Shown: positions 22,621 through 33,733 of the stretch, one piece after another
Layout: the number at the start of each line of letters is the position of its first letter
Position numbering within the stretch: the stretch's first letter is position 1
Origin: Guadua angustifolia
Taxonomy: Eukaryota; Streptophyta; Magnoliopsida; Poales; Poaceae
Assembly: GCA_036346375.1 (NCBI GenBank)
Contig: CM070515.1
Span: 14,096,423 to 14,160,422 of the forward strand
Direction of reading: 5' to 3'
DNA length: 64,000 bases
Program-made: the position numbers and the translations under genes
The notes under the pieces: generated by a model
Told to the model about the DNA's origin: nothing
What the model saw: only the letters and a program-made list of their open reading frames with translations
Database searches by the model: none

Positions 22621-23700
22621 CAGCATACGATAATTTTTGGAGGGTGCCTCTTCTTCTGAAGGGCCCCAACAATTCGACAATTTAAAATTTGAGGCATCGA
22701 TAGGCACGAATATGCTGAAAATACAGCGTTTATACATGTGCACTGTTTATGTCTCGTATATACGTGTGCACTGTTTAATATGCTGAAAATATATTGTGCT
22801 GCTTATTAGGTTCTGTTTCGTTTGGAAATATTGTTTGGGGTGTCTGTTTATAAAGAAAGATAACTTACTAATTACTTAGACGGGTGCTCACTATGAGAGT
22901 CCTTGCAAAACAATGAAACATACTTTTCTATGGGTTCAACGAATTGTTTGTTTGGAGAAAATTACATCTATTGTTTGAGGTCTATTATATTAGCTCTTTT
23001 GTTGCACTAGCTCTTTTGTTGCACGCGATGAATTTTGGATGGGGAGTTGCACGCGATGAATTTTGGATGGGGAAATAAAATAAGGTGCGCAAGAGATAGG
23101 TTAATTAAGATGGAGATGTACCTCCCTCACAAAAAAAATGATTTTGTACCTCTCTCTCACAAAAAAAAGAGAGAGAAGACCAAGAAATACCATGAGGTAA
23201 TTTGTGTTTTCTGCATCCTATAGATGAATCACACAAAAAATGCTAGATACCCACGAATCATCAAACAACAACATGAATTAGGAGATTAATTAGGAGGAGG
23301 AGGAGAGCCGAGTATACCTGAACAGCCTCTAACCACTATTCTCGGTTTTTCTTTGAACGGTTTACGTTCAGCAAATAGAATTGTCATCAATCCCAAGCAC
23401 CATCAAGCTGAGCATGCTTAATCGGCTAGCTTTAGAGAAAAATCAGCTAGAAATTAGCAAAATAGGGGATATTTTTGTAACTTTAACGACACAATATGGA
23501 AGGAATGATCGTGCAACTTTGCTTAACGACGTAAAGGGCAACGGAAATTCTCAGGCAATGCTACACTAAAATTGATTTCTACAACAAAGTGGACATTACA
23601 AAAGAAACAAAGCAGACTGCTCGCGTCACCACCGTGCTGTCAATTACTACTAATAATTCGACGGAACTTTACATCAAACGGTTCGATACTACCGTATGGT

Positions 23701-24366
23701 TCACCACGACCACATCACCGGGCTCGCCTGGCTAATCGCCGGCAGCTGTGGCGGCGCCATGCAGTGCTGCGGCCACCGGTACAAGTACCCCTCTCCGCAG
23801 CCGGCCCAGAGCGGCTGGGTCTGATGACCCCTCTCTTCCTCGACATCCATCTCCTCCGTTTCTTCGGTATCCTCCCCGTCCACTGTCGCCGCCGGAGCGG
23901 GAGCGGCGCCCCAAGGGACCAGGGCCATGTCGTCGCCCTCTTCTTGGGTGCTGGGCAACACCGCCCGTACCGTTCGGCTGTCCGCCTCGCGCAGCATGTC
24001 ACGGATCCACTTGGCACCGGCGAGCAAGGGAGCCCACGGCCGAGGCAGCCACTGGCCGAGGATGCCGAGGCGCCCCCGCCCCGCGCCGGCCGGGTCGTAC
24101 ACCACCACCGCCCCTTCCTCGTCCGCGATCGCGGGCGACGGCGCCTCGCCCATCATCACGTCGCCCCCCGTCCCGACGCTGGCCACCGCCGGCACGTCGT
24201 GGTGGTGGTCGGCGGCACTCACCAACCGTCGGATCTTGGTGGCCTGGCAGGAGAGAGGGAATCCGTCGCCGCCTCCATCGCCGTCGCCGGGGCACACAAA
24301 CAACCCCGGCTCCTCCGCGCCCTTCCTCTTCAGCGTCACGCCGGGGGACTCCACGAGCACCACCAT
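23701..24366 (-). CDS. small plant protein of unknown function, copy 2 (221 aa)
   Basis: Tandem copy of the 21,234-21,905 gene. It is intact and two residues shorter through loss of one GD unit in the low-complexity stretch. Other changes are few (for example RATKIRRL becomes QATKIRRL, LGLLGLW becomes LGILGQW, APAETVDG becomes APAATVDG). The acidic region and C-terminal QHCM block are unchanged. Because both frames stay open, both copies may be functional or the duplication is recent. The promoter with its TATA-like and HSE-like elements is also duplicated. Confidence 0.82.
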   Translation of the reverse strand: MVVLVESPGVTLKRKGAEEPGLFVCPGDGDGGGDGFPLSCQATKIRRLVSAADHHHDVPAVASVGTGGDVMMGEAPSPAIADEEGAVVVYDPAGAGRGRLGILGQWLPRPWAPLLAGAKWIRDMLREADSRTVRAVLPSTQEEGDDMALVPWGAAPAPAATVDGEDTEETEEMDVEEERGHQTQPLWAGCGEGYLYRWPQHCMAPPQLPAISQASPVMWSW

Positions 24367-24470
24367 GTTGCCTTGCTTCCCTCTCTCGCTTACGAGCTAA
24401 ACGGCCACTAATCCAACTCTAATGCTGCCAATCTCGGCGCGCTCGCGGCGAGGGAAGGCGAAACGGCGGG

Positions 24471-24567
24471 ACATATATGAGCTCTGCTCGGGAAAGCAGT
24501 GGACAAGCGGAGCGAAGCGGAGGAAGCCTGGAGAAGCTTCGGTTCCAACTCCGGAAGCCTCTGGAAT
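24471..24567 (-). promoter_or_regulatory. TATA-like box and HSE-like cluster, copy 2
   Basis: CATATATG near 24,472 and the AGAAGCTTCGGTTCC block near 24,532-24,546, in the same arrangement as copy 1. Confidence 0.4.
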
Positions 24568-25668
24568 CTCCTCCCATTCTTTCTTTCCTTGACAAGGACC
24601 TCGCGTGGCCTCCTCTAGCAAATGTACCAAACTACCCCTCGAGTGCAGCGCAACGTGTGTCTCCACGGATGTCCAATACCGTCATTCCACGTACGCATCG
24701 GGCTCCGTCAACGAGCCGCGGCATACGGGCCTACAAACCCATGACTGGAGGTAACAATCGGCCCAAGCGATCCGGTCGAACCCACCCGTCGGCGCAGCGT
24801 TCGCCGTGCGTGCGCGCAGCGACGAAGGGATGCGGCCCACGAAACTTATATAGGCCGGGTGGACGAGCAAAGCCGACGAGGCCTTGGGCTGTTGCTGGTG
24901 CGGCGGTGTGTTCCATGAGGATAGTACCATACCGCCAGTGCAAGTAAGAGGAGACGCGGTGGCCGCTTATAAAAGGGAGCCGCGGTGCAGCGCAAGAAGG
25001 CACGCAGCTGCGTGGTGAGCACAAAGCGAACTATTCTTTCGCCTTTTACTAAAGAATACCGTGTGCACGCCACAATAAGCAGCATACGATAATTTTTGGA
25101 GGGTGCCTCTTCTTTTGAAGGGCCCCAACAATTCGACAATTTAAAATTTGAGGCTTCGATAGGCACGAATATGCTGAAAATACAGCGTTTATACATGTGT
25201 ACTGTTTATGTCTCGTTTATACGTGTGCACTGTTTAATATGCTGAAAATGCGACATATTGTGATGCTTATTAGGTTGTGTTTTGTTTGGTGGAAATATTG
25301 TTTGGGGTGTCTGTTTATAAAGAAAGATAACTTATTAATTACTTAGACGGGTGCTCACTATGAGAGTCCTTGCAAAACAATGAAACATACTTTTCTATGA
25401 GTTCAACAAATTGTTTGTTTGGAGAAAATTACATCTATTGTTTGAGGTCTATTATATTAGCTCTTTTGTTGCACGCGATGAATTTTGGATGGGGAAATAA
25501 AATAAGGTGCGCAAGAGGTAGGTTAATTAAGATGGAGATGTACCTCCCTCACAAAAAAAATGATGTTGTACCTCTCTCTCACAAAAAAAAAGAGAGAAGA
25601 CCAAGAAATATCATGAGGTAATTTGTGTTAAAAGCATCCTATAGATGGATCACACAAAAAATGCTAGG

Positions 25669-27141
25669 ATCATAGTACGGCTTAGATTCATGTTTAATAA
25701 TATGTATTATACCCTCTTTTAAGGCTTCGTTGCAATGCACATGCACCTTACTAAGTCATTCTTAAGGTAAGAGTTACCAATCAACGATTAAACTTTTATA
25801 CTTCTCAGCACTTCCTAACCTTTTAAACTTATATACCTACTAAGCTACTAAATAACATTTAAATTTTTGTTACTACTAGCATGTGCGGATCCGTCGAGAA
25901 AATTTGGTAGGCGCCCATTACCTCCGATCAATAGAACCTCTCCTCTTCCCAGTATCCCCAATGCTAGAAAGAAGTAGAGACTTAGCGCCATGGCAGAAAA
26001 TCATCAGGTTTAGAAACTAGCAACTGGAGTGAGATGTAAGAAGAAAAGTAAAAAACAATACTGCCAGACAAGTGGGCCATCAAAATTAATCATAGGTTCC
26101 CTTACTCTCATGGATTTTCACAGTGCGATTGCTCGGCATTTTTTCTTGTAGCGCGACACTAGGAGTCAAAAGGCGTACAATGTTGGTGTCATCTCATGCG
26201 GCGGAGACCAACGCCGCGGGCGATGCAGGCGCGAGCTACGGGGGCGTGACCACATGGCGGGTATCCGGTCGCGAGAACTTCGGCTGCGGCACCCGGTGCA
26301 AGCGGTAGCGGAACCCGGTCGAGGGCACCATCGTGCACGAGGCGAGCGGGAGGGTAGCCGATAAGCCGCGACGTTTGAGAAGAGTTATGGGTCACTCGAG
26401 GCCTTGAGCGAGAATGCATCGCCGAGAAAGCCAGACGGAACACGCATTGTTGGAAGTTGGGAGAGCAGCATCATTAGAGAGAGAATCGGCCGTTCGAGCG
26501 CCGTCTGGCAGGGGCGAACCGCATCTCGAGCCCAAAGAGGAACGAGGCTCGCTCAGTCCGGTCGGCGGCCGAGCAGCGCATCGCCGAGTCTAGAGTAGGC
26601 AACCGAAGCGATCGGCAAGAAAGGCGGCGGGGCGAGGAGCCTCTCGACTTCATATTGATCGCTAGAACAATGACACCAAAGCGGACTAATTAGCTAAGCG
26701 CCACTGATTGCTTTGCTCGGTATAAAAAAAATTGCCCCAAGCCCCAATGCAATGCCTTATGTCTAAATACCTTTTGTTGTGATAACTGATGTCTGATTTT
26801 TGTATTATATTGTCCTAAGTCTATATTTTATTGACTGATTGATATTTCTCTCTCTCGGATTTAATATGTATGAATTTGGAATTTGGTTAGTAATAGATCG
26901 TAACATTAGTATATTTATATTGAGTTAGAATTTCGACATAGAAGCTCCACCTCTAATTTCATTCTAGATTCGTCACTGACTACTAGTACTTTCACCTTTT
27001 AAACAACTTTTGGTATCTGCAGCTCAATGTAGTTATTGGTACGATATTAAAAAGTTTCTTATACAACATATTAGCGTTCAGGAAAGCACTGCTAATGGCT
27101 TAGGATGCACCTCATGTTCCATGCGTCCAGTATCGGTCAGT
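25669..27141. other. unassigned region with a possible hAT remnant
   Basis: 26,120-26,640 is GC-rich with only short frames. 26,720-26,985 is AT-rich and ends GATTCGTCACTG, which resembles a degraded hAT end (complement CAGTGACGAATC). No reliable gene. Confidence 0.3.
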
Positions 27142-27529
27142 CTACAGATGAGTGGACGGGGAAGCAGGCGGCGACGACGGCAACTCCAAGAAGTCGAACA
27201 TGTCCGGTGGTAGGTCATCAAACATCACGTCAGACATGTCGTGACGCACAGGCCCGACGCGGCCAAAACCGTCTTCTTCTAGCCCGAAGAACTGTGCTGA
27301 CTGCACCTCTGGAATAGGCTGCAGGTAGGCGACGTTGCTATCGGCAGATGCCACATCGACAAACACCGCAGGATCGACCATCGGAGCCGGGTTGCTGAGC
27401 CGCCGGAACGGCGTTGTATGAGCTGCATTCTGCGGCGGCGTCCATGGTGAACTCGATGGAAGACGGCACCATGGATTGGGAGTCAAATATTCCAGGAAAC
27501 GGTGCATCGGAGCACTGGTTCTCCGTGCA

Positions 27530-29482
27530 CAGTGGCAAATTCTAGATTTCAGAATTTGATAACCATTGCTGATCTTTGTCGTCGGCTAGCAGAAACTGGG
27601 AAATTAGATGAATATTACTTGATTGACAGGTTATATAACATTTACCTTGTTCATTTAGTTGATTACTTTTTTATCATTATAAAAAATGCTAATCATATAT
27701 TTCCTTGGCGGATTGATTCGGCTTATTTTAACTCTACTAGTTTCAATAGCAACGAAAGAGTGTGCCTTTTCTGTAATGAAACTTGTGAAGACAAGGCTTC
27801 GAAATAAGATGGAGGATGAGTTCTTAAAAAATTGCTTAATAACTTACATAGAAGGAGATTGCAATAGGGTTTACAAGCGGATAAACTTATTGATGATATC
27901 GATGCAATTCAGACACATCGAGTAGCTATTTGAAATGAAACATGTTAGTTATTTTAACCATCATTTTTACCATTAGATTTTTGTTGGATTTTAACTTGTA
28001 TGCATGCAAATTTAGTGAAAAATTTCTTACTATATTTCACATATGGTTAGGGTACAATTGGAGCGGATATTTTCCAACCGGAAATAGAATCAATTTGGAT
28101 AGCGATTTGAATAGTTTTTCGAGCGATTTGAATAGTTTTTCGGATATTGAAGAATTTTCCGGGATCTGGATCTGGATATTGAAGAATTTTTAGGATCACG
28201 GATCTGGATAAGGATAGTTATCTCGGATAAGGATATGGATACGGATACGGATAGTAATTATCCAAGCGGATCTGAGGAATATCCGAGTTTATAATCGGAT
28301 AATATCAGGATATAAAATATGGATATTATCGAAAACTTTAAAGACTTCTCCAAGGCTGTAGTCTGTAACTCTCCAATCAAAGAGCACCGGTCACGAGTGC
28401 AGGCACTAGTACCAGTGTATCAATACTACTCTTGGTACTCTACCAGTACCAGTGTCAACTGCCAAGTGCCAAGTACCAACTACCATTCTACCAAGTGTCA
28501 CACTACTACTGCCAAAGTGCCAACACCAAGTGCACCACAACGCCAGTGCGGTGCCAAACCAAAAATTTACCACGTGCTTCGTATTTCCCGGCTTGTCCAC
28601 TGGCGCCAGGCCAAAACTGAAGGCAATGCGACACTGCCACACAGCAGACCCAAACCAAAAATATAAAATCCCCAATCCATCATTTGTGCTTTCTTTCTCT
28701 ATCTCTATTCTCTACTAGTTTGATAGTCTCTCTCCTCTAAAATCCCCAATCCAAACAAAACATAGCTGAGCTGAGTGGCTTGAGTTGAGAAGGCACCAAG
28801 CGCGGCCGGTGGTCCGGGCGCACCTGCCCGTGAAATTGTAGCCCTTGACCACCTCTGGTCCAAGCCTTGCCATGACGCTCGTCACTTCGACTTCGATGGT
28901 ATATTATATGATTCTATCATTTTTACCTTACTAGTTTGTGACTTTTAATTTGCTAGTGCCATTGTCTTTGATAATTCTATTATGACTCTACATTTAGCTT
29001 TTTATATAATCTCTAGTCGTTCATTATTAATTCTTAATTATGTACAATGCAACTATAGTAAATTTTGTACTATTTTCTTCACATTACATCAATAATTATT
29101 CATAACTCATAAGTAATCTACCATTAGGTATGTTACATGTGCAATAAATGATCTATATTTTAGGTGTATTATCCAGGCTAAAAATATTAGTACCGTATTG
29201 AATCCGATGCGTATTAAGCCGTATTAAGTAAGTGATAGTATCGGTATTATTCGCATTAAATATTCACATTCGACACCATTAAGTATCCGACTTCGTATTC
29301 GATAAAAAATATAGATACGGATACGGGATGAACAATATCCCAGGATGAACAATATCCGACCGTATCCGATCCGATTACATCCCTACATATGGTTGATAGC
29401 TATAATTATTGAAATTTCTACTATACTATATATATTGGGATTGTTTGACCCCCTTTATATATTATTTCCGGCTCCGCCGCTG
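27530..29482 (+). mobile_element. hAT element inside exon 3 of the DUO1-like gene
   Basis: Ends CAGTGGCAAATTC and CCGGCTCCGCCGCTG, flanked by a perfect 8-bp target duplication TCCGTGCA (27,522-27,529 and 29,483-29,490). The left part (27,540-27,925, + strand) encodes the C-terminus of a hAT transposase across frames: LVSIATKECAFSVMKLVKTR and LRNKMEDEFLKNCLITYIE, the hAT dimerisation region. About 607 bp belong to this element; the rest is a second hAT inserted into it. The rest of the transposase is missing, so it is non-autonomous. Confidence 0.93.
28048..29385. mobile_element. nested hAT element with GGATA arrays
   Basis: 1,338 bp; ends TAGGGTACAATTGGAGCGG and CCGATTACATCCCTA. It is flanked by a perfect 8-bp target duplication CATATGGT (28,040-28,047 and 29,386-29,393). 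The left 270 bp and right 240 bp are crowded with GGATA/GGATACGGATA and their complements. The middle is non-coding with tandem (TACCA)-like repeats at 28,410-28,560. It lies wholly inside the hAT at 27,530-29,482, so it is the younger insertion. Confidence 0.93.
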
Positions 29483-31095
29483 TCCGTGCAGGTCTCTTGG
29501 CTGCTTTGGCCAATGTGGTGCATCGTCCCTTGGAAGGGTATCAGGCCCGTGCATGGATCCTGACAGAGGGAGTTAAATGTGCTACGCTTCAGTCCTCAAA
29601 TATGACAATGATAGAGCCTCGAGAATCACAAAATGCACCTAAATTTCTTCAAGATATGAATGATGCCTAGATCTGAAATTACTAAAAAAAGTTGTTCACA
29701 AAAGTGAAATCACCGCAAAAGTTGTCCACAAAAGTAACTTTCTTGGCCAGTTCAGAAGAAGCAAGTGCTGTTTGATTATTTCAGAAATGCAGTGTAAAAG
29801 AATCAGATTCAGATAGAAGCTGACTGTCCAGTTCAGAAGGAGCAATTTTCAGAAAAGCAGGCAACGGTTACCTTGGAAGTGGGCAGCTCATGAGAGGCCG
29901 CAGAAGAAGAGCTGCAATTGTTGTGCTTGCCGGACCTCCTGCGGGGCAGGGGCGCCTGCAAGATCCTCGCCAGCCTCTTCTGCCGCGTGCTCCAGAAGTT
30001 CTTGACATCGTTGTCCGTCCTGCCAGACAGATATGTCGCGATCTTGGCGCATTTGTTCCCAAACTGCGCCTGCAGGTTGATCACCACACGCTCTTCCTCT
30101 GGAGAAAACTTGCACCCCACCTTCACAACAAAAACAAGCATTCTTCAGTGTTTCCGCAATTTGAGGATGGCATGTAGAGCTTGCCATAGTGCCATGGATA
30201 ATGTAAGGATCAAGTAGTTTTCTCATACCAAAAGTACACATCATCATGTGACTAAACAAAGAAACTGGCGATGACACTTAAATTGAGCGAACTGACACAT
30301 ACATTTGTTTATTAGTGCAGATTCAGAATGACACAGCATTTCAGCATCTAGTATGCAACATCTAGAACAAAGTGTTGGCGCAGACGATAGGACCTGTTAG
30401 CAATTGGCAGTCGGCGACTTTAGCATATTGATCATGACAGTATTGTGTCTCTAAAGGGAAAACTATTGCTTCAGACTTCAGTTCACACATAGAATTAACT
30501 ACGCATCACTTTGCTTCCTACTATAATTTTTTATTGTGCGTGTGATTCCTGGTGATTGGTAAAGGAGAAGTTTAACATAACAAATGGGCTTTGTTGATTG
30601 ACACAGTTCAAGTGTGAACGCCCATTTCTATCTCTCTTTTGACCAAAAAATGCATAGATGGTGAAACTTCAAGTGGTGAAAGAAAATATCCAGGAAAAAT
30701 TCGGAGAAAAAAAACAGAGAGAATATTACGTACAACTGCTTCTTGCAATGCGAACCAACAGATGAAAGAGTTGAAAGAACCAAGACCAAAGTGCAAGTTT
30801 CTCGTACAAAAAACAGCTGAAGATCAAAGAACGAGTCGCACATTACGTCCTGGGGTTTGGGCGGAGCTTGTTAACCCATCGGAGGCGGCACGACTTGCCG
30901 GTGCGCGGGAGAAGACCTTTGGATCGAATGGAGCTCCACTCCCGGGGCCCGTGCTCCCTGGCGTGCTGCATGCAGCAGCACCTCGTCCTCCTCCACCGTC
31001 CACGGTGCCTTCCTCACCGTCCGGTCACCACCACCGCGCGGCTGCATTCTTCTTCCTCGCCACCGGCGGCCACCGCAGCCAAGCAGATCGGACAA

Positions 31096-31834
31096 ACCCG
31101 CGACTTGACGCTCCTCCTACTTCTCCTGCCTCTTATTGCCGCATTCAGAACAAGAAGAGAATGCTTGTGGCACGAAGACTCCGAGCCCTGCCCACTAACG
31201 CTCACTTCCTACAATCTAGGGAGAAGTGCGGGTAAATTTGTTGTATCGAGAGCGGGGAGGCCAGTGTAGATAGCAGCCGTTGGATGGTGATCAGAAGGAT
31301 AACCTATGGGCGCCTGTTTCTCCCTCATGTCGTGTCCTTGCAGGCACAACGGGCCACAGTAACCGCTCCTAAATCCTTGACGAGTTTAGTATGAGAAGAC
31401 CATTGTTCACCAAGGCGTTGGTCCCCAGTTGGGTAGCAGAGCAGCGTCTAGCGTCTAATCATCGATTAGGCAGACTAGACGGCTGTTTAGACTGAATAAA
31501 TCAGTCTGGCGGCTAGGCAGGAGGGTGGAGCCTGACTGCCTAGCGGCCGCCTGGAGAACAGTAGAGAAGACAACCAAATCATCTGTATCCACCATAATTT
31601 GAATCAAACATCTTTGATTTGTGTCATTCCGGTTGATAATAGCAGGCAAGATTGGTAAACATACAAATTGTACTGTCCTTAATCCGGACTACGGAACTTA
31701 GAAATCGATTATATCGAGTCTAGCATTGTCTGAAAGTTGTTACAGTGTTTGTTCTACAACATACTAGAATTGCCAGATTTTGCAGTGAGCGCTGAAGACT
31801 TACAGTGCCACGCCGACGCCGCAAGAACCGTAGG
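31096..31834. other. intergenic between the DUO1-like pseudogene and the glycosyltransferase
   Basis: Contains a CTAGAC/GTCTAG-rich patch at 31,445-31,560 (TCTAGCGTCTAATC, GACTAGACGGC, CTGCCTAGCGGCCGCC) that looks like a decayed transposon end. No gene seen. Confidence 0.35.
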
Positions 31835-32860
31835 CTACTCCTGGTCGCACCGGACGAGCCGCCCGCCTTTGCTGCACAGCCCCTGCTCGCCACCGGCCGC
31901 CTCCACCACCTTGACGTAGCTGTACCGCAGCGGCATCCTTCCCAGCAGCCGGTGGAACTCCGTGATGCACTCCCCTCTCTTCTCCCAGTGCCCCGTCCCC
32001 CCTCTCGAGCTCAGGCCCACGGTCTTCATCGCGTCGGCCTCGTTGGCGTCGTTCCTTGGGTCACCCCAGTCCCTGACGCTACCGGCCTCCACCAGCACCG
32101 GCCCCTCGCCGGCCTCCTCGGCGGCGACGAAGTTCATGAGGATGTCCTCGCAGTTGCGCTTCCGGTCTACCACGGCGCGCGCCATGGCGAGCTCCGGCGA
32201 GCACGAGTACCTGTGCAGGAGGTCCACGCCGAGGACCATGAACTTGGTGAGCACCATGGAGTAGCGCCCCGGCTGCGCCGCGGTGTACGCCCATCTCCCG
32301 CGGGTCAGGTCGAGGTGGTGGGATCTCGGAAAGAAGCCGACGAGGGAGCCGGGGCGGGCCTGCTGCCAGGTGGCGAACGCGAAGGAAATCGCGGCGGCGT
32401 CGGGGAGGACGTCGTCGTCGGCGACGGCGACTGCGGCGGTGCGGATGGAGGGATGCGGGAGGAAGCGGGAGTTCAGGGAGGCGGACGCGGTGCGGTGGAG
32501 AGTGATGGGCGGCGGGAAGCGCGGGAGGAAGCGGTCCGGGGTGGAGGGGTTGCACCAGAGCACGATCACGGCGAGGACGAGCGGGTGGGCGGCGTACGCG
32601 CCAGCGATGGCGCGGAGGAGCGGGAGCCGTCGCTCCGAGTAGCCGCTCAGGAGCACCGTGAGCCGGTCCGGCCGGAGCGCCGCGGCGTCCTGCCGGGACG
32701 CGGAGTCGCAGGCAGGTTCCTCGCATGCGACGGCGCCGAGTGTTACGACGGCGACGAGGGGGAGGAGGACAAGGTGGTGATGGCGGCGCGACGACGGCAT
32801 GGAGACGAGGACGCGGCGGCGAGATCTGGTGAAAGCTTTAGCCGGATGCGTTGACCTCAA
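31835..32860 (-). CDS. glycosyltransferase family 64 protein (GMT1/EPC1-like)
   Basis: Intronless frame of 341 codons. The likely true start is Met21 (ATG at 32,800), which gives a short basic cytosolic tail (PSSRRHHH) and a signal anchor (VLLPLVAVVTLGAVA), as expected of a type II Golgi enzyme; an upstream in-frame ATG at 32,860 is the alternative. The luminal domain shows DRLTVLLSGYSERRLPLL, VLWCNPSTP, a DDD metal/nucleotide-sugar motif at 148-150 (VADDDVLPD), GFFPRSH, SMVLTKFM, RNCEDILMNF at 235-244, VRDWGDPRN, GLSSR and a C-terminal YSYVKVV..GEQGLC. These match Arabidopsis EPC1/GMT1, which mannosylates glycosyl inositol phosphorylceramide sphingolipids in the Golgi. Length is that of the family (about 330). 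Head-to-head with the DnaJ-type gene. No defects seen. Confidence 0.92.
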   Translation of the reverse strand: MRSTHPAKAFTRSRRRVLVSMPSSRRHHHLVLLPLVAVVTLGAVACEEPACDSASRQDAAALRPDRLTVLLSGYSERRLPLLRAIAGAYAAHPLVLAVIVLWCNPSTPDRFLPRFPPPITLHRTASASLNSRFLPHPSIRTAAVAVADDDVLPDAAAISFAFATWQQARPGSLVGFFPRSHHLDLTRGRWAYTAAQPGRYSMVLTKFMVLGVDLLHRYSCSPELAMARAVVDRKRNCEDILMNFVAAEEAGEGPVLVEAGSVRDWGDPRNDANEADAMKTVGLSSRGGTGHWEKRGECITEFHRLLGRMPLRYSYVKVVEAAGGEQGLCSKGGRLVRCDQE

Positions 32861-33017
32861 AATTCAAATGATCCATAGGACTACTTGAGTTGGACAGTTG
32901 AACTCCATGTGGGCCCCAGTGTCAGGCTGATTGGCCGTTTTTGACATGCGGTTGTGCTGATCCGAGGTGGCTTTGCGTGGGGTCGGGGTGTCAGACTGCG
33001 TAATCCTTTCCATTACC

Positions 33018-33668
33018 TAGAGGTGGCCAAATGGGCCGGGCCAAACGGGCCGACCAGCGACCGCAGTACTGTTGGCGGCGAATCTGACGCAACTGCGATC
33101 GTAAGCGGTAGTCTTGGCTTCGCCGTCTTGGCGTGCTTGGTAAACTGCATGACCGCAATGGTAAACCAACGCGGCCGAACGCAACCTGCGGCCGACCCAT
33201 TCTGACGCAGCACGATTAGGGCCAAACGACGGCTTGGTTAGCAACCGCGACCCGTTTAGCTCGTTTATTTTAAAAATAAGCAGTTTTATAGTCGTTGGAG
33301 ACTTTAAAAATCGAAAATAATAGTTTCTGCATCTTTCACCTTTTATAATTATTCTAATTTTTTTCATTTTTCTGAATTTTTCATATTTTTTGCATTTTTC
33401 CTATTTTTTCTATTTTTCCTAATTTTTTCGGATTTTTTTGAATTTTTTTGGCGCTAACGGGCTAATGGGCCGGCACGGCCCGTCGGACCCGTGCCGGCAC
33501 GGCACGGCCCGTAACCCCCGCGGGCCGTGCTTGGGCCTAACCCTCGGCACGCGGGCCGGCACGGCACGGCCCGTTTATTAATCGGGCCGAAACGGGCCGT
33601 GCCTAAACGGGCCGTGCCGATTTTTAATCGGGCCGGGCCGTGCCGGGCCGCCCGTTTGGCCAGGTCTA
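33018..33668. mobile_element. hAT element with GGGCCG/CGGCCC arrays in the shared promoter
   Basis: 651 bp; ends TAGAGGTGGCCAAATGGGCC and CCGTTTGGCCAGGTCTA, flanked by a perfect 8-bp target duplication CCATTACC (33,010-33,017 and 33,669-33,676). The right 230 bp is packed with GGGCCGG, GGCACGG and GGCCCG motifs; the left end has a shorter set; the centre is AT-rich (TTTTTCATTTTT). Non-coding. It sits between two divergent genes. Confidence 0.93.
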
Positions 33669-33733
33669 CCATTACCTCGCAACTTCATCCACACGACGAG
33701 GGAGCGGTGGGAGTCGAAGCTGAAGGCGGAGGA

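Larger units (their letters stand above)
19417..23245. repeat. segmental tandem duplication, copy 1 (contains a hAT)
   Basis: Starts at CCCACGAATCATCAAACAAC and ends at ACAAAAAATGCTAG. It matches copy 2 (23,246-25,668) over its full length at an offset of 2,467 bp, except for the 1,357-bp hAT plus its 8-bp target duplication. It carries copy 1 of a small gene and its promoter. The join between copies shows little microhomology (about 1 bp). Confidence 0.93.
23246..25668. repeat. segmental tandem duplication, copy 2
   Basis: Matches copy 1 with only scattered substitutions and short indels, through gene, promoter and upstream flank. It lacks the hAT: AGTATACC at 23,311-23,318 is the uninterrupted equivalent of the insertion site. 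Confidence 0.93.
27142..31095 (-). pseudogene. DUO1-like R2R3-MYB gene, disrupted by a hAT
   Basis: Exon 1 (about 30,846-31,095) starts MSDLLG and encodes the R2 repeat: RKAPWTVEEDEVLL, then after a frame change near 30,955-30,975, GPREWSSIRSKGLLPRTGKS and CRLRWVNKLRP. Exon 2 (29,872-30,120; good GT donor) encodes R3: GCKFSPEEERVVINLQAQFG, then NKCAKIATYLSGRTDND and VKNFWSTRQKRLARIL. Exon 3 (acceptor at 29,560; 29,491-29,559 plus 27,142-27,529) encodes TGLIPFQGTMHHIGQ, then a second frame change near 27,360-27,440, and a C-terminus VMFDDLPPDMFDFL. The R3 repeat and its NFWS(T/S)RQKRLARIL tail are typical of DUO1, the pollen generative-cell MYB that drives the male germline programme. Defects: two frame changes, the conserved R3 tryptophan (GNKW) replaced by Cys (TGC), and a 1,953-bp hAT in exon 3. 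Non-functional as assembled. DUO1 assignment is from motif memory; a close paralogue is possible. Confidence 0.85.

Noticed and set aside
31805..32854. 349-codon + strand frame opposite the glycosyltransferase
   Set aside because: Antisense artefact of GC3-rich codons; the minus frame matches family 64 glycosyltransferases over its whole length.
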